A stretch of 64,000 nt of DNA from Rotaria socialis (Eukaryota; Rotifera; Eurotatoria; Philodinida; Philodinidae), in assembly GCA_905331475.1 (NCBI GenBank), contig CAJNYU010003519.1, positions 54,439-118,438 on the forward strand. Direction: 5' to 3'. The notes beneath the pieces are model-generated. The model saw nothing but the letters and a program-made list of their open reading frames with translations. It ran no database searches and was not told where the DNA came from. Both the position numbers and the translations under genes were made by a program. This document shows, piece by piece, positions 1 to 10,313 of the stretch. Numbering within the stretch: position 1 is the stretch's first letter; each line of letters begins with the position of its first letter.

Positions 1-102
1 ATTTCACAAATCCATTTGTGTCCATCGTATGCGAGCGCTTCGAAGAAACTAGCAGACAGTAAACTCCTTTATTTTTTGGGTACGTTTGTCGATCGTTTTC
101 AG

Positions 103-733
103 TTTATTTTCATTGTCATGACAATGATATTTTTTACAATGACGTTATCGAGACTGTTATTCGAGATTATGATCAACAAAAATCGGTGAGAAAAAAAATT
201 CAACACCCGACCACTAAGACTCTTGAAGAATTACTTGTACAGTTTCGAGAGCAGAATGATAGACACAATTACGTAGATCCCAAGCTGCTAAACATATTAC
301 TACAAAACGTATCCAATTCTGGGCTCGTAAACATAGCCGAAAGGTTGTGTCTTATTTGCTCAAAATCATTTGAGACTGTTGATTGTTTAGGCGATCATGT
401 CAAAACTAAACACAGGCGAAATGCTATATTCATCTGTGCTTGCTCATTCAAGTGCAACACGATTAGCGATTTTAGGCGCCATCAAAGAAAAAAACAAATT
501 ATTGATAGTCAAGATATAGTATGTTGCTTGGACACCCAAGAACCTCCTGAAATTTATCTCGCTCCAGACCGGGCACCACTGATTTTTTTTAATTGGTAAA
601 ATGAACGCATGGAGTTTTTCGTGCTCTCGTCACTCGTTCAACCCACCGGGGCTGCTGCAATCCTAATACTAAGTACACTCTAGATGAATTTCGTAATCAT
701 ATTGCCTCACAGCATATTATGGTAAAAATTGAA
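103..733 (+). CDS. C2H2 zinc-finger-like protein, partial
   Basis: An open frame runs from a possible acceptor (tttcag ending at 102) to a stop at 599. It has a C2H2-like unit, Cys-Leu-Ile-Cys followed 12 residues later by His and then His (CLICSK...HVKTKH), and a second Cys/His-rich stretch (CACSFKCN...FRRHQ). A donor-like GTAAAA at 596 could splice it on. Near 650-733 another frame reads CNPNT, then DEFRNHIASQH, which looks like a third finger and ends in a stop. The first exon is outside the window or undetected, and no ATG fits the start. Role unknown; nucleic-acid binding is only what the fold suggests. The gene may be decayed. Confidence 0.4.
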
Positions 734-1033
734 TAATGTTTCATGTCTCTGAACTTCTGGACAATGCAGCTGAGGGTATGGATGTGTGATCATTATTGTA
801 TGAGTTGATTTTAAACAAGAAGTATAACAGTTTCACTTTCATCCATAATCGCAGTACCAATATTCTTGAATGACAAGAGTTTGCATTACAATGCGCAATA
901 TCAAATGATATATTCTATTGAGTTCGTTGTTTGATGAATTTTCTATTGTGACAATGATTTCAGTTTTATTCGATTCTATTTTTGCTAACACTGATTTTAT
1001 GATTCACAATGAAAAAGATAGACAAAACTACTA

Positions 1034-4000
1034 TCAGTTCATTATGTTGCGGTACCAATTAAATTGTAGTTGATCTACATACAGCCCTGATCTACCAGTG
1101 ACATATCCCACTGTATATCCATCGATTTTTTCTGTGCATAATTCACCTGGAAGATGATCGATCGGTTGAGTAGCTTTTCCGTTTGTTGTGAAGAATCGTA
1201 TGCCACGTATTAATGGGACCCATTTTGGAATATCATTCACATAGAGTATTTCACCATCAACTAAGATTTGAACTTCATTGATTCTTTCGTTTTCAGCAAG
1301 ACATAACCTGTCTGTAGTATTAATCAATGTAGATTTTCCATGGACGTCTGATTTCAAAATGTTTTCAGAATTGCCGGGGCAAGAATAAATAAATTGACAG
1401 CTCTCTAATGGACTTATTTGGCTTCCAACCGTCATACCATCAAGATAATATGAATTCGTAAAGCCTCTAATGGACGAATCATCAAAAATATCACCACCTG
1501 ACCCACCAAACCTAGTACCAGATTTTATTGACGGAAGATCTATAGTAGATCAAGTACAAAACGATAATCAACAATTTCACCGAAAAAAAACATCGAAATC
1601 TTGTTTCTTAAAACGAAATATTAATCAGTCATGCGAGATTGAAATCCATATGTTTGTCTTTTTTGCGCTCTGCTAAGAAGGAGAAACGACATTGAACTAC
1701 GTACATTCTTTCACACTTACATCTATTTAGTTGATTCATTCCAAGAACAAACTTTTTGATCGGAAACATATTCAACCCTTTGAGTATAAAAGAGTTTTGA
1801 GTAATATTCATCTATCGATCGGATTTTGCTCATCAAATCTTATAAGATGTACAATGCTCATGAAGTTCTGATTGCTAAAGAAGCAGCTATTTTTAGTCGA
1901 ATGAAAACAAATCTCAGCGACGGTTTTCTTATTCGTTTCAATGGCTGGTGATTTCTAGCTGTCTGTCATACAGATGGATACTCACCAATAATTGTTGAGT
2001 CGGTAGGAAGTTCTGCCATGCTGGACAGCCAAGTATTTGAATATGATTCATGTCTTTCAGGTGACACTAAATATACACTTCTTCCTTGCAGATCACTTGT
2101 AATATACGGTATCTGTGTTTTTTTTGTGTCTCTTGCCACTGCATTTGTGACATCGACTATCATCTGACGAATATTTCTACCAGGTTTTATAATCTCTTGT
2201 AGCAGGTGATAAGTGAAACATCCATTACGCTCGTGTATAGGTTCATCTATTACCACTGTATCAGGTGCAGAGGTAAAAACCATTATGTAAGCTGACAATG
2301 GCTTCATGTCTACCATGCTTTTCGATGAATCGATCAAAGATCTAACTTTAGCTTGGTTTGGTAACCAGTGATCACGGGAGCAATCAAGAAGAAGGACAAT
2401 AACGAATGGATTTTTGACAGACATTTGTTCAAGAAGTTGCTGTGCATTTATGGGTACGTAGTTTAATGAAACTTCTGCAATTCGCTCTTCATCACATGCA
2501 GTGATAAAATCTTGATCGTCCAGCTGTATATTGTGACCAGTGAAGAAAAAGAGAACGATATCATTCGGTCTGATAGACGCAACAAAGTTTCGTATTCCTC
2601 TACTCATTGATGTATAATTGAGATTTATTTTTGTTGTCACGATGAATCCAATATTTGTTAGTTCTTTGCTCAAATCAATGGCATCGTTTACACATTTAAA
2701 CAACCGCTTTGTCTGGTATTCATTATTCCCAATTACGAGAGCAATTTTTCGTCGTTCAGCACTTTTTACATCTGATACTGGCACACTGTAAAAGTAAAGA
2801 AGATACTGTACAAAACTTTAGAAAAGGTTTCGTACTTCAAATTGCATTCCGATTCCAATACAATAATAAAAACTCGATTTTAACGATTTTGATATATATA
2901 TTCCATTATTCTATGCCGTTATTGTCAACTCGTAACCTAGTTTCTTATTTAGAACTTGTGAACTATTCTCTCGCTCTGAATCTCTAATTGTCATTCCTGA
3001 CGGAAAGCGTCGTTCCTTCCCATTAGTTTAAGATCTTAGAGTGCAATGCTTGGAGTAATGATTTATAGTATCAAGGAATCACGATGTCCGACAAGATGTG
3101 AAAGAAATGATTAGTGAAACAATCTGTTTACCTTGGAGAGAAAGCATGAAAAGATTTTGGCTGTGGCCTATACGGATGAACGAATCACTGACTTTTAATC
3201 CAATATTATTTCTTTTTCTGTAACTGTAAGAAAGTGAAAAGGAATCAGAAGCTTTCAAAATTAGTTGCATAGCGAATGGAAATAGATAAACGGAATAAAA
3301 CTCGAATGAATCATATGGCCTATGTTTCCTGGCTAAAGCGAAAAGAAAATTTAAAAACCTTGCAGAGGAATTCATCACTAAAGTCAATCAACATCGTAGT
3401 TTCCAAAGCATTTGCCACACAGACCATATATACATCGACTTACCTCTGTTCACACTCTTCATCCAAATGAACCACAAAGAAATCATCTATGCATTCCGTC
3501 GGCTCGTTACGAACATGTAAGTAAGTTCCAGGCATGAGGACGACTTCTTCCTCTTTTTCAGTCGCCGAGTATGCAGAAATATCTTTGCCATGAAGCGTGC
3601 TAATGGCCAATATCGTGCCGGGTTCACCTGTATATCTTCTAACAAGATCACGATTCTTGGAACAAGAACTTATACTCCACCAAGTTTCCTCGCTGTTCTT
3701 GACGAAATATGAGCTGACATTGCCATCAATACCTCGCCAAACGGTACTCTTAGATGAGTCTAATTTTTCCAGAGCCGTAATTAACAATTTCAAGAAAGGC
3801 AACCATGGTCTTAAGGCATTCCGATTTTCAGTTTGGAGGGTTTCGTTAAGCTTGGAAAAGAAAGATGATTGCATTGTGTAAAGATAAATTGCTGCTGATT
3901 CATCTAATGTCAACTTATTCGAATTCTTATTGCAATTTTCTTTGGCTGCAGCAACATACTTTTTAAGTTTATGTACGATTGAATTCAGCATCTCTGTAGC

Positions 4001-4126
4001 GTCTTCGAGTTTCAAAACAGGTAGACGTTGGTAATCGCCTATAGGAAAGTCATTAGCATCTCGAAGTTCAGAGATACGACTGTTTGAAAAACGATTTATG
4101 TTCATAGACGCTGTTGGGTGCGCCAT
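1034..4126 (-). CDS. ART + caspase-like p20 + jacalin-like lectin fusion protein
   Basis: Three exons are proposed: 4126-3444, 2785-1986 and 1539-1034, giving 662 residues. Intron 1 has donor GTAAGT and acceptor TTACAG (phase 2); intron 2 has donor GTGAGT and acceptor CTATAG (phase 1). Both junctions restore one frame. Exon 1 is an arginine-type mono-ADP-ribosyltransferase with the R-S-E signature: Arg in STVWRGID, Ser in WWSISS, and the glutamates of EKEEEVVLMPGT. Exon 2 is a caspase/paracaspase-like p20 fold opening KIALVIGNNEY, with candidate catalytic His in FFFTGHN and Cys in LLLDCSRD. Exon 3 matches a jacalin-like lectin: GGDIFDD near its start, then RGIRFFTTNG and GRSGLYVDQLQFNW. The ATG at 4126 follows an in-frame TAA. 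No signal peptide or membrane segment is seen, so a cytosolic product is likely. All three domains keep their signature residues. Function is unknown; glycan-triggered ADP-ribosylation and proteolysis is only a hypothesis. The splicing needs cDNA support. Confidence 0.82.
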
Positions 4127-4533
4127 TTAGTTAACACATTCCTAGTATGAGCAGAGTAAATAATATATGATCGGCGTTAAAGCTGTCAGAACACACCACT
4201 AACAAAGTATTCCATCGAATAAAGCGACCTATTGAGAAGTCAAATATTCTATATTTCAGCGCTCATCGAACGTCATATAGAAAAAATGATTATCATGACA
4301 CTAGGAGAGAATGACATTATATTTACTGATGCGCGACTACATATTGCGATCCTTAATATCAGGTATAAATGCTCGTAAAAATATTTTTCTTATACATAAT
4401 TTTGCAGCTTTTTTTGCCAGACCACAAGTTAGTATACTTAGGATCTCCACTCATTCTGTTGTTAATAAGAACAAATTAGAGTAGCCAGATATCAAATGTT
4501 CTTCAATATTGACTTTACAATGAGAAATCTTTA
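4127..4533. other. non-coding gap upstream of the ART-caspase-lectin gene
   Basis: This stretch should hold the promoter and 5' UTR of the minus-strand fusion gene that starts at 4126. No ORF, repeat or recognisable promoter motif stands out. Confidence 0.4.
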
Positions 4534-4728
4534 CAAGGGGGAAAAAGCGATTTATGATTTATTGATTTAAAGTGAGTTTTAAGTGATTTTTTTGATTTAA
4601 GGTGATTTAAGGTGATTTTTTGATTTAAGGTGATTTTTTTTGATTTAAAATGATTTATTTGATTCAAAGTGATTTAAGCTGATTTAATTTTGATTTTTAG
4701 CTGAGTTAAATCAGCTTTTTCCCCCTTG
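4534..4728. mobile_element. short inverted-repeat element with CAAGGGGGAAAAAGC ends
   Basis: A 195-bp element has perfect 15-bp terminal inverted repeats (CAAGGGGGAAAAAGC at 4534-4548, its reverse complement at 4714-4728). The interior is almost entirely degenerate tandem units of the type GATTTAAGGTGATTT. No target-site duplication is clear in the flanks, so the superfamily cannot be assigned. It looks like a non-autonomous MITE whose interior grew by tandem repetition. Confidence 0.65.
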
Positions 4729-6806
4729 AATTTTTACCACTTTCTTCATCAATTTCCATATTTTTAAAATGGATTTGAACCGGTTGTCTATTAAAGATTG
4801 ATTCTTACAACAGATTAACTTGACTTGTGAATGCAGCATAAAAATGCGTCAAACGGCTTTTTATTAACGAAATATTTATTTTTGTAATCGACTTAGACTA
4901 GTACTCCGTCGAGCCGTTTTCTTCTGAGATTTACTTTGTGTTCACTCGCGGATCAAATTTGATCAGAAAAATATTTAATGAAAAAAGAATGATAAGTGAT
5001 AGTTAATCATTGTCAGTTCTGTTTTTTTCTCATCAACGATTCTCTAGTAGACCTCTTATCAGAGAAAATTCTTTCAACTTTATTTCTCGAATATTATATT
5101 AGTTTCTATCTACCAGATCCGATCTGTATTCAACATTTGAGCATTATTTACAGAAGTATGACTTGTTTAGAGAAAGCGAGCTATGATGCCCACGATTAGT
5201 TGGTTTGTACATTAGAATTAATAGATATTCTGATGGTTACAATATCCTAACATTTATTCTCTCTAATAATTCTGCTTCCTGTTTGACGCACGCGTATCCT
5301 TCATCATATTTTCTCTTCCTCTCCGTTCTCTTTCTGATTGTTAATATACATATGTAAAAAATACCGTTATAAATATGAAGAAGCTAATGAAAAACCTAAT
5401 AACATCAACAGAAGTGATTCTTCTATCAAAAAAAAACGTCACATGAGTGTTCATAGAGATAGATTTTTTCTTTGTCAAAAAGTCAAAATCTTGAATAAAT
5501 TTTCTGAGGCTTTCCTCGAGTTTTAGTTTCGTTGTTCGGTCAAATCTTTTTTCTTACATGCGATAAGGAGTAAACATGTTACGATAGAGTAGCTTTATTT
5601 CTATCTTGTTTTGGGCAAACTGAGTACGGCTTGCGATCATTTTATTTGAATTAAATCAAAAGTCTATTATCAAGTCCATTTTCAACACAGAAATTCAGAC
5701 ACTTACAGTTTTTATCTTGGAAAGAATATAGTTGCACATTGCTGCTTTGATTCGAATAAGAATTGATTCTTGTATTTCATTCCTAAATTATTGATACATT
5801 TCGTTTCTCAATATAGTATAATTTTAACATATATTCTGTTTTTCTCAATATTTATTTTTTATTTCCATTACAACGTGAATTATAGATTTAGAAAGTACAG
5901 TTTCATATATACTCTATTTACATGAAAAAAGATGTAAAGAGAAAATGCAAAGAAGACTAGTCTAATTGTTTTTTATCTTCGTTTGTTGTCATTTAATAGT
6001 GATATAGAACAAGGCGGTAATAGTATTGTGCTGGATTGGCAGTTCCTTTCCGTATTTTCAATGAAAAATGGTATGTTCTAAAGAAATGTCATATTGTTAT
6101 AAAAATAAGAATTATATGTATGGATATTAAAATTATATTATATTGAGAAACGAGACATATGATAACGCAGGAAGACAACAACAAAATGAATGCATATTTA
6201 TCAGCGTTCCTAAAATATTATCATGTTCTTTCCTCCATTTCTATTCTTTTCCTATTCCTTGTTCGTTGTATCTTGGCAGCATGTCTGAAGTAGATATATG
6301 CATATGTATATTGCTTCTTCTTCTGTTCTTTGATTTTTCTGGGTTTCAACATGTAGGTGTTGATGTTGATCAAGGAGAAAAAAACATTGTGCTTTACCCT
6401 CGGTCTTGTTTTTCTGCATTATGCAAATTTTTTTCTTTCTTCTCTTTAATGCATGATTAATTCCATTAAAATATTCTCATAGTTTACTTTTATATTCAAG
6501 TAAATTTGTTGTCAGAAGTCTTAATCACCAAACACATGAAATTATTTTCAAATCTTTTCATTGTACTCTATTATTCAAATGAAATAGTACTTAATAGATG
6601 TAGTTATTTTAAAACAAACATTTTACCTACCCAATGCTTATGCATTAGATTATTTTTAAATATTATTTTCTTCAATTTCTTTTTCTGCTATCAAGAAGAC
6701 GATTTAAATACAAAATAAAAGATAATACAGCTGAATTAATCAAATGATTTTCAATGTAAGGTGTTTAATTTTATAGAACTATGTAAGCACAACCAGCACA
6801 ATATTT

Positions 6807-6873
6807 GAGGATGTGGATGTGATTTTCATTGTGTATATATCAAGAGATGAACTACATTCACACCCACACCCTT
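6807..6873. repeat. TGTGGG-like inverted pair (hairpin) 1
   Basis: GAGGATGTGGATGTG is followed about 33 bp later by CATTCACACCCACACCC, so the two arms are imperfect reverse complements. The arms resemble the bdelloid telomere repeat TGTGGG. This is one of about ten such pairs in the window. Confidence 0.55.
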
Positions 6874-7357
6874 GTCGCTCTCAGTAAGTGAAAAGAAACA
6901 TTAATGTGAAGGCATCAAACGTGTCCTTCAGTTGCTGTTTACTTTCACCTTCACACTGTTGACTGAGTTGTTCTAATTGTTTCGATTGTGCACGCTGATT
7001 TTTGTTGTTGATTTGTTACAGAAAAATAGTTCATCTACAAGAAAACATATTTTCACTCCTCAATTCAAGCACATCAGACAAGGTCAGTTATCGTTAACTT
7101 ATTCAAAGTATTCTACAGGTGTGCACAGCAATAATTGTGGTGAGCTTCCACTTCGTTGTCTCCGCATAGAAACATTACTTTTTAGCTGTTCTGGCGTACG
7201 CTGGTGGTAAACTCAAGAGAAGCAACGCATTCGAAAGAGATCAAGACGTAAATTGCTATGATCAATGATCTGTCTGATTTTCATGGTTAGATAGATTGAT
7301 TTCACAGTTTATCGAATCCTAAGATTCCCCAATGCAAGTTTTCTGACCCGCTGTAAT

Positions 7358-7378
7358 TGTGGGTGTGGATGTGGGGGC
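7358..7378. repeat. single TGTGGG-like tract
   Basis: The sequence reads TGTGGGTGTGGATGTGGGGG, about three telomere-like units. No inverted partner was found nearby, unlike the other copies. Confidence 0.5.
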
Positions 7379-7761
7379 TGTACACTGCTAAAAGATATGA
7401 TAATTATTTCGCTAGATATGTTACATGTCTAGTGGAAGATGTGCCGATGTCTCTGCATTTCCGGACATACGTATGACGCTACTCATTAATATTCTATTTG
7501 CTTCTTATTGATTACTACACTACATATGAGCAACATGTTTTATCCTGCAACATGACTAGCCACGTTGCAGATAGAATTATAGAAGCCAATGTAGCAATAG
7601 TTTCTCGCATTCAAAGTAGAATGGTACCATACGCATGCATTTTCACAACGATTTCTAAACCTTGAATAAAGTTTCGCACGAAGTCAATGAATGTTTAGAA
7701 TGATTTTCAAAAGGTCTAAGTGTTATGATCTGATCCTTATCCGATCGTAAGACAACGATAA

Positions 7762-7838
7762 AGTGTCTGTTCTAGTCTAACTGGTTGAGGACATCTGCCC
7801 GGATAGCAGAAGGTACGTAGTTCGAGTCCCGTGAAGAG
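7762..7838 (+). repeat. tRNA-like sequence (pseudogene or SINE head)
   Basis: A box-A-like TAGTCTAACTGG is followed by a perfect 5-bp anticodon-type stem TCTGC/GCAGA around a 7-base loop CCGGATA, and by a box-B-like AGTTCGAGTCC. The T stem does not pair and position 33 is C, not T, so it is not a credible functional tRNA. It shares GACATCTG and ATAGCAGAAGGT with the minus-strand tRNA-like sequence at 18585-18658. Confidence 0.5.
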
Positions 7839-10313
7839 TTATCTTTTTCTTCGTGCTGTGGTCTTTCCAACTCGCTGCATTATCTCGTATGATTCATAAG
7901 ATCAAAACGAATCATAACACTAAGGCAATGTTCTGAAAGTTCCGTACAATATACAAAAATATGGGATTTCTTAGATTTGCCTGTGACTTTTTTCAGAGCC
8001 CATACACCCTCGAACTAAATCAAAGTAAAACTCAGTTAACTAGATTAAATGGTGAAAGTGAAACCCGGTGTTTAATTATCATTAACCATAGCCGAAGAAA
8101 AAACAGAAATGCTGATTGTCTTCCCATTCGATAATTTTGAGAAATAACTTATTCCAGGACTGAGTAGCTGAGGGCTTGCTCCAGCTGTCTTAGCTCAGTT
8201 CCATACAGACAGCAATGAACGCTGTCGAATGGTGACAATCGTATTAAGGTATATGTAATCATTTCGGAGAAAGTACTCAGATACTATACCCAGTATCCCT
8301 ATTAAACCGGTATTTCCTGAGTTGATGGTGCCAACACCATGTTACATCACGTGTTCATATCGTCTTTTGAGAACTTTTTCGAAAGATGATAACAATATCT
8401 CAATAAGTACAACAATTCTCTAGAAGCGGGCTTGATACAGTTTTTCGTTAATAGCCATTCCATGGAGAGCTTGACAAACTCTATTCGACGACATACTTCC
8501 CATCTTGGTAGAATGCTTCATTTGTACGCCAGAATAGATTTGAAAATGTTGCCTACGGTTCACAAGAAGAGATACAGTCTGACGATGGATGACAGCAGCC
8601 ATTTTTGATTCCGACTCCACGCTCACAGCTAGTAAAAAATAGATGGAATAGGGTTATGTTATTCCTCGCGTCATACCTGCCCAATTCCTCACATACACAT
8701 TCATATCTGTTATCGTCCGTAGGTGTCGTTACCTAACGCTAAACTATTTATAAATATGTTTACATTTCTCTAATCTCGTTGGATCTGTTACGCCATTTGT
8801 CGGATATACTTGATTCACGTTATTGCGTATCTATTACGTTGTGTTTTTGTATCAGTTGCTCTTATTTCTTAATCGATATACATCATCCTCATATTATTTC
8901 TGCTATTATTATTATTTTTTGTTGTTGTTAATATATTATTATATATATTATAGAATTATATTAGTGGATAATAAAGCATTATTGAACTGACCATTTAATT
9001 TTTATTATTTTATTATTCATTTAAAGCCGGGTAAGCTGTTTTCTGTACGTGAACTCTGGTTCTCGTCTATAATGAACGCATCCACAAATGTTTCGTTTAC
9101 ATGTAAAAGCGGAATATAACAGTACTACAGACTCGGAGTTTTATGTTCCAGAATCTAGATATGTGCATTAGTTCAAATTTTCTTCTTCTGTAAAGAAGCA
9201 TATCTCCTGTAGAGAACCATCTTAGTTTTTCCAATCACTTTCTTCAATTTTAGTGCACCTGATGTAACACGTGACAAGAGAAGAATGTTTTTCGTTATGC
9301 CGCGAGATGAATATTTGTTCTTCGGCGAATATTTCAACAGAAAATAAAAAGCAGGTTATTTGTTGTTGTGCGTGGAAAGAAAAACGAAAAAGTTGTTTTA
9401 TGGTCTTTTTGGAGGTAGCACGATAAGACGTGTTGTTTCTTTTCTTTTAATAAATTTTGCTCGCGATACTCGTTCACAGTAAGAAATAGCGAAAATATTA
9501 TTGCGCTATAAAAACTGAATGTAACACAATAAAATCTTTCTCAGGAGTTGCCGCAATAAACGTTTATGCAGCTATTCTGGAAGCTAAACATTTCTTGCTG
9601 AGAAGTCCAAACAACTCTTGAATCATAAACACTGATGACCCCTTATAGTTCTCTGGTGCACACAGATATATGCCAATTATGGAATACCTTGTTTCTCTAG
9701 AAAATACATTTTGAATGTAATAGAAAGCAATCGGCTTGAATAAGTTCAAATGCGTTCCGTAAGGAGGGACTTTTTATTCTGCTTTAGCGACAGAACAGTA
9801 TAGAACGTTATACAGGATGAGTTAAGGAGAAAATGCAACTGTACGTAAGTTTGATCAGCAGAGACGATCATTTTACATAAGGCATGGCCATTATTAAATC
9901 CTGCTCCGAAATGGTGTGCTGCGTTTTATCTGCAACACATAGCCCATTGATGAACAACAGCAAATCAAGTTGTCAAATCTCATCTGTAAGTTCTGAGAAG
10001 TATGCGATGTCTCGCGTCGTTCCGCGTTGTCGTATTGAGCTTTTATGTATAAAATATATTATGTTCTGGTCGACTCACTCGTATTTTGTGCCTCTTTTTT
10101 TCTATTTCTGTTTCTAGTTCTTTTGTTGTCTATTCTCATAATTAATTTAGGCTACATAATAATCAGCCAACTGCATTATTGACAGACACAATTCAACTGA
10201 GAATCCACTGATTTTTATATGCACAGGACAGTCAAACAAACATTGAAACATTGTTACAAATAGTTTACTTCAAGAACACCACTTTATTCTCTCTTTTTTT
10301 CTTATTCTGGTAG
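7839..10313. other. intergenic DNA before the Ubl-ANK-ART gene
   Basis: No gene can be supported. A 68-codon minus-strand ORF at 8626-8420 has no recognisable domain. At 9884-9985 an ATG frame ends at a GTAAGT donor in phase 0 and could be an extra 5' coding exon of the gene starting at 10314. That is a weak possibility because nothing in its 34 residues is recognisable. Confidence 0.4.

Larger units (their letters stand above)
4729..7760. other. AT-rich intergenic DNA
   Basis: No supported gene lies here. Short ORFs at 4996-5199, 5338-5526, 6143-6460, 6506-6718 and 6977-7210 show no recognisable domain and look like chance reading frames in AT-rich sequence. The stretch holds two TGTGGG-like tracts, listed separately. 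Confidence 0.5.

Noticed and set aside
4561-4700. CRISPR-like array of GATTTAAGG repeats
   Set aside because: Units are degenerate, contiguous and lie between transposon ends; there are no spacers and the DNA is eukaryotic.
7762-7838. Functional tRNA-Ser (GGA) by its anticodon stem and loop
   Set aside because: The T stem does not pair, base 33 is C, and no acceptor stem closes.
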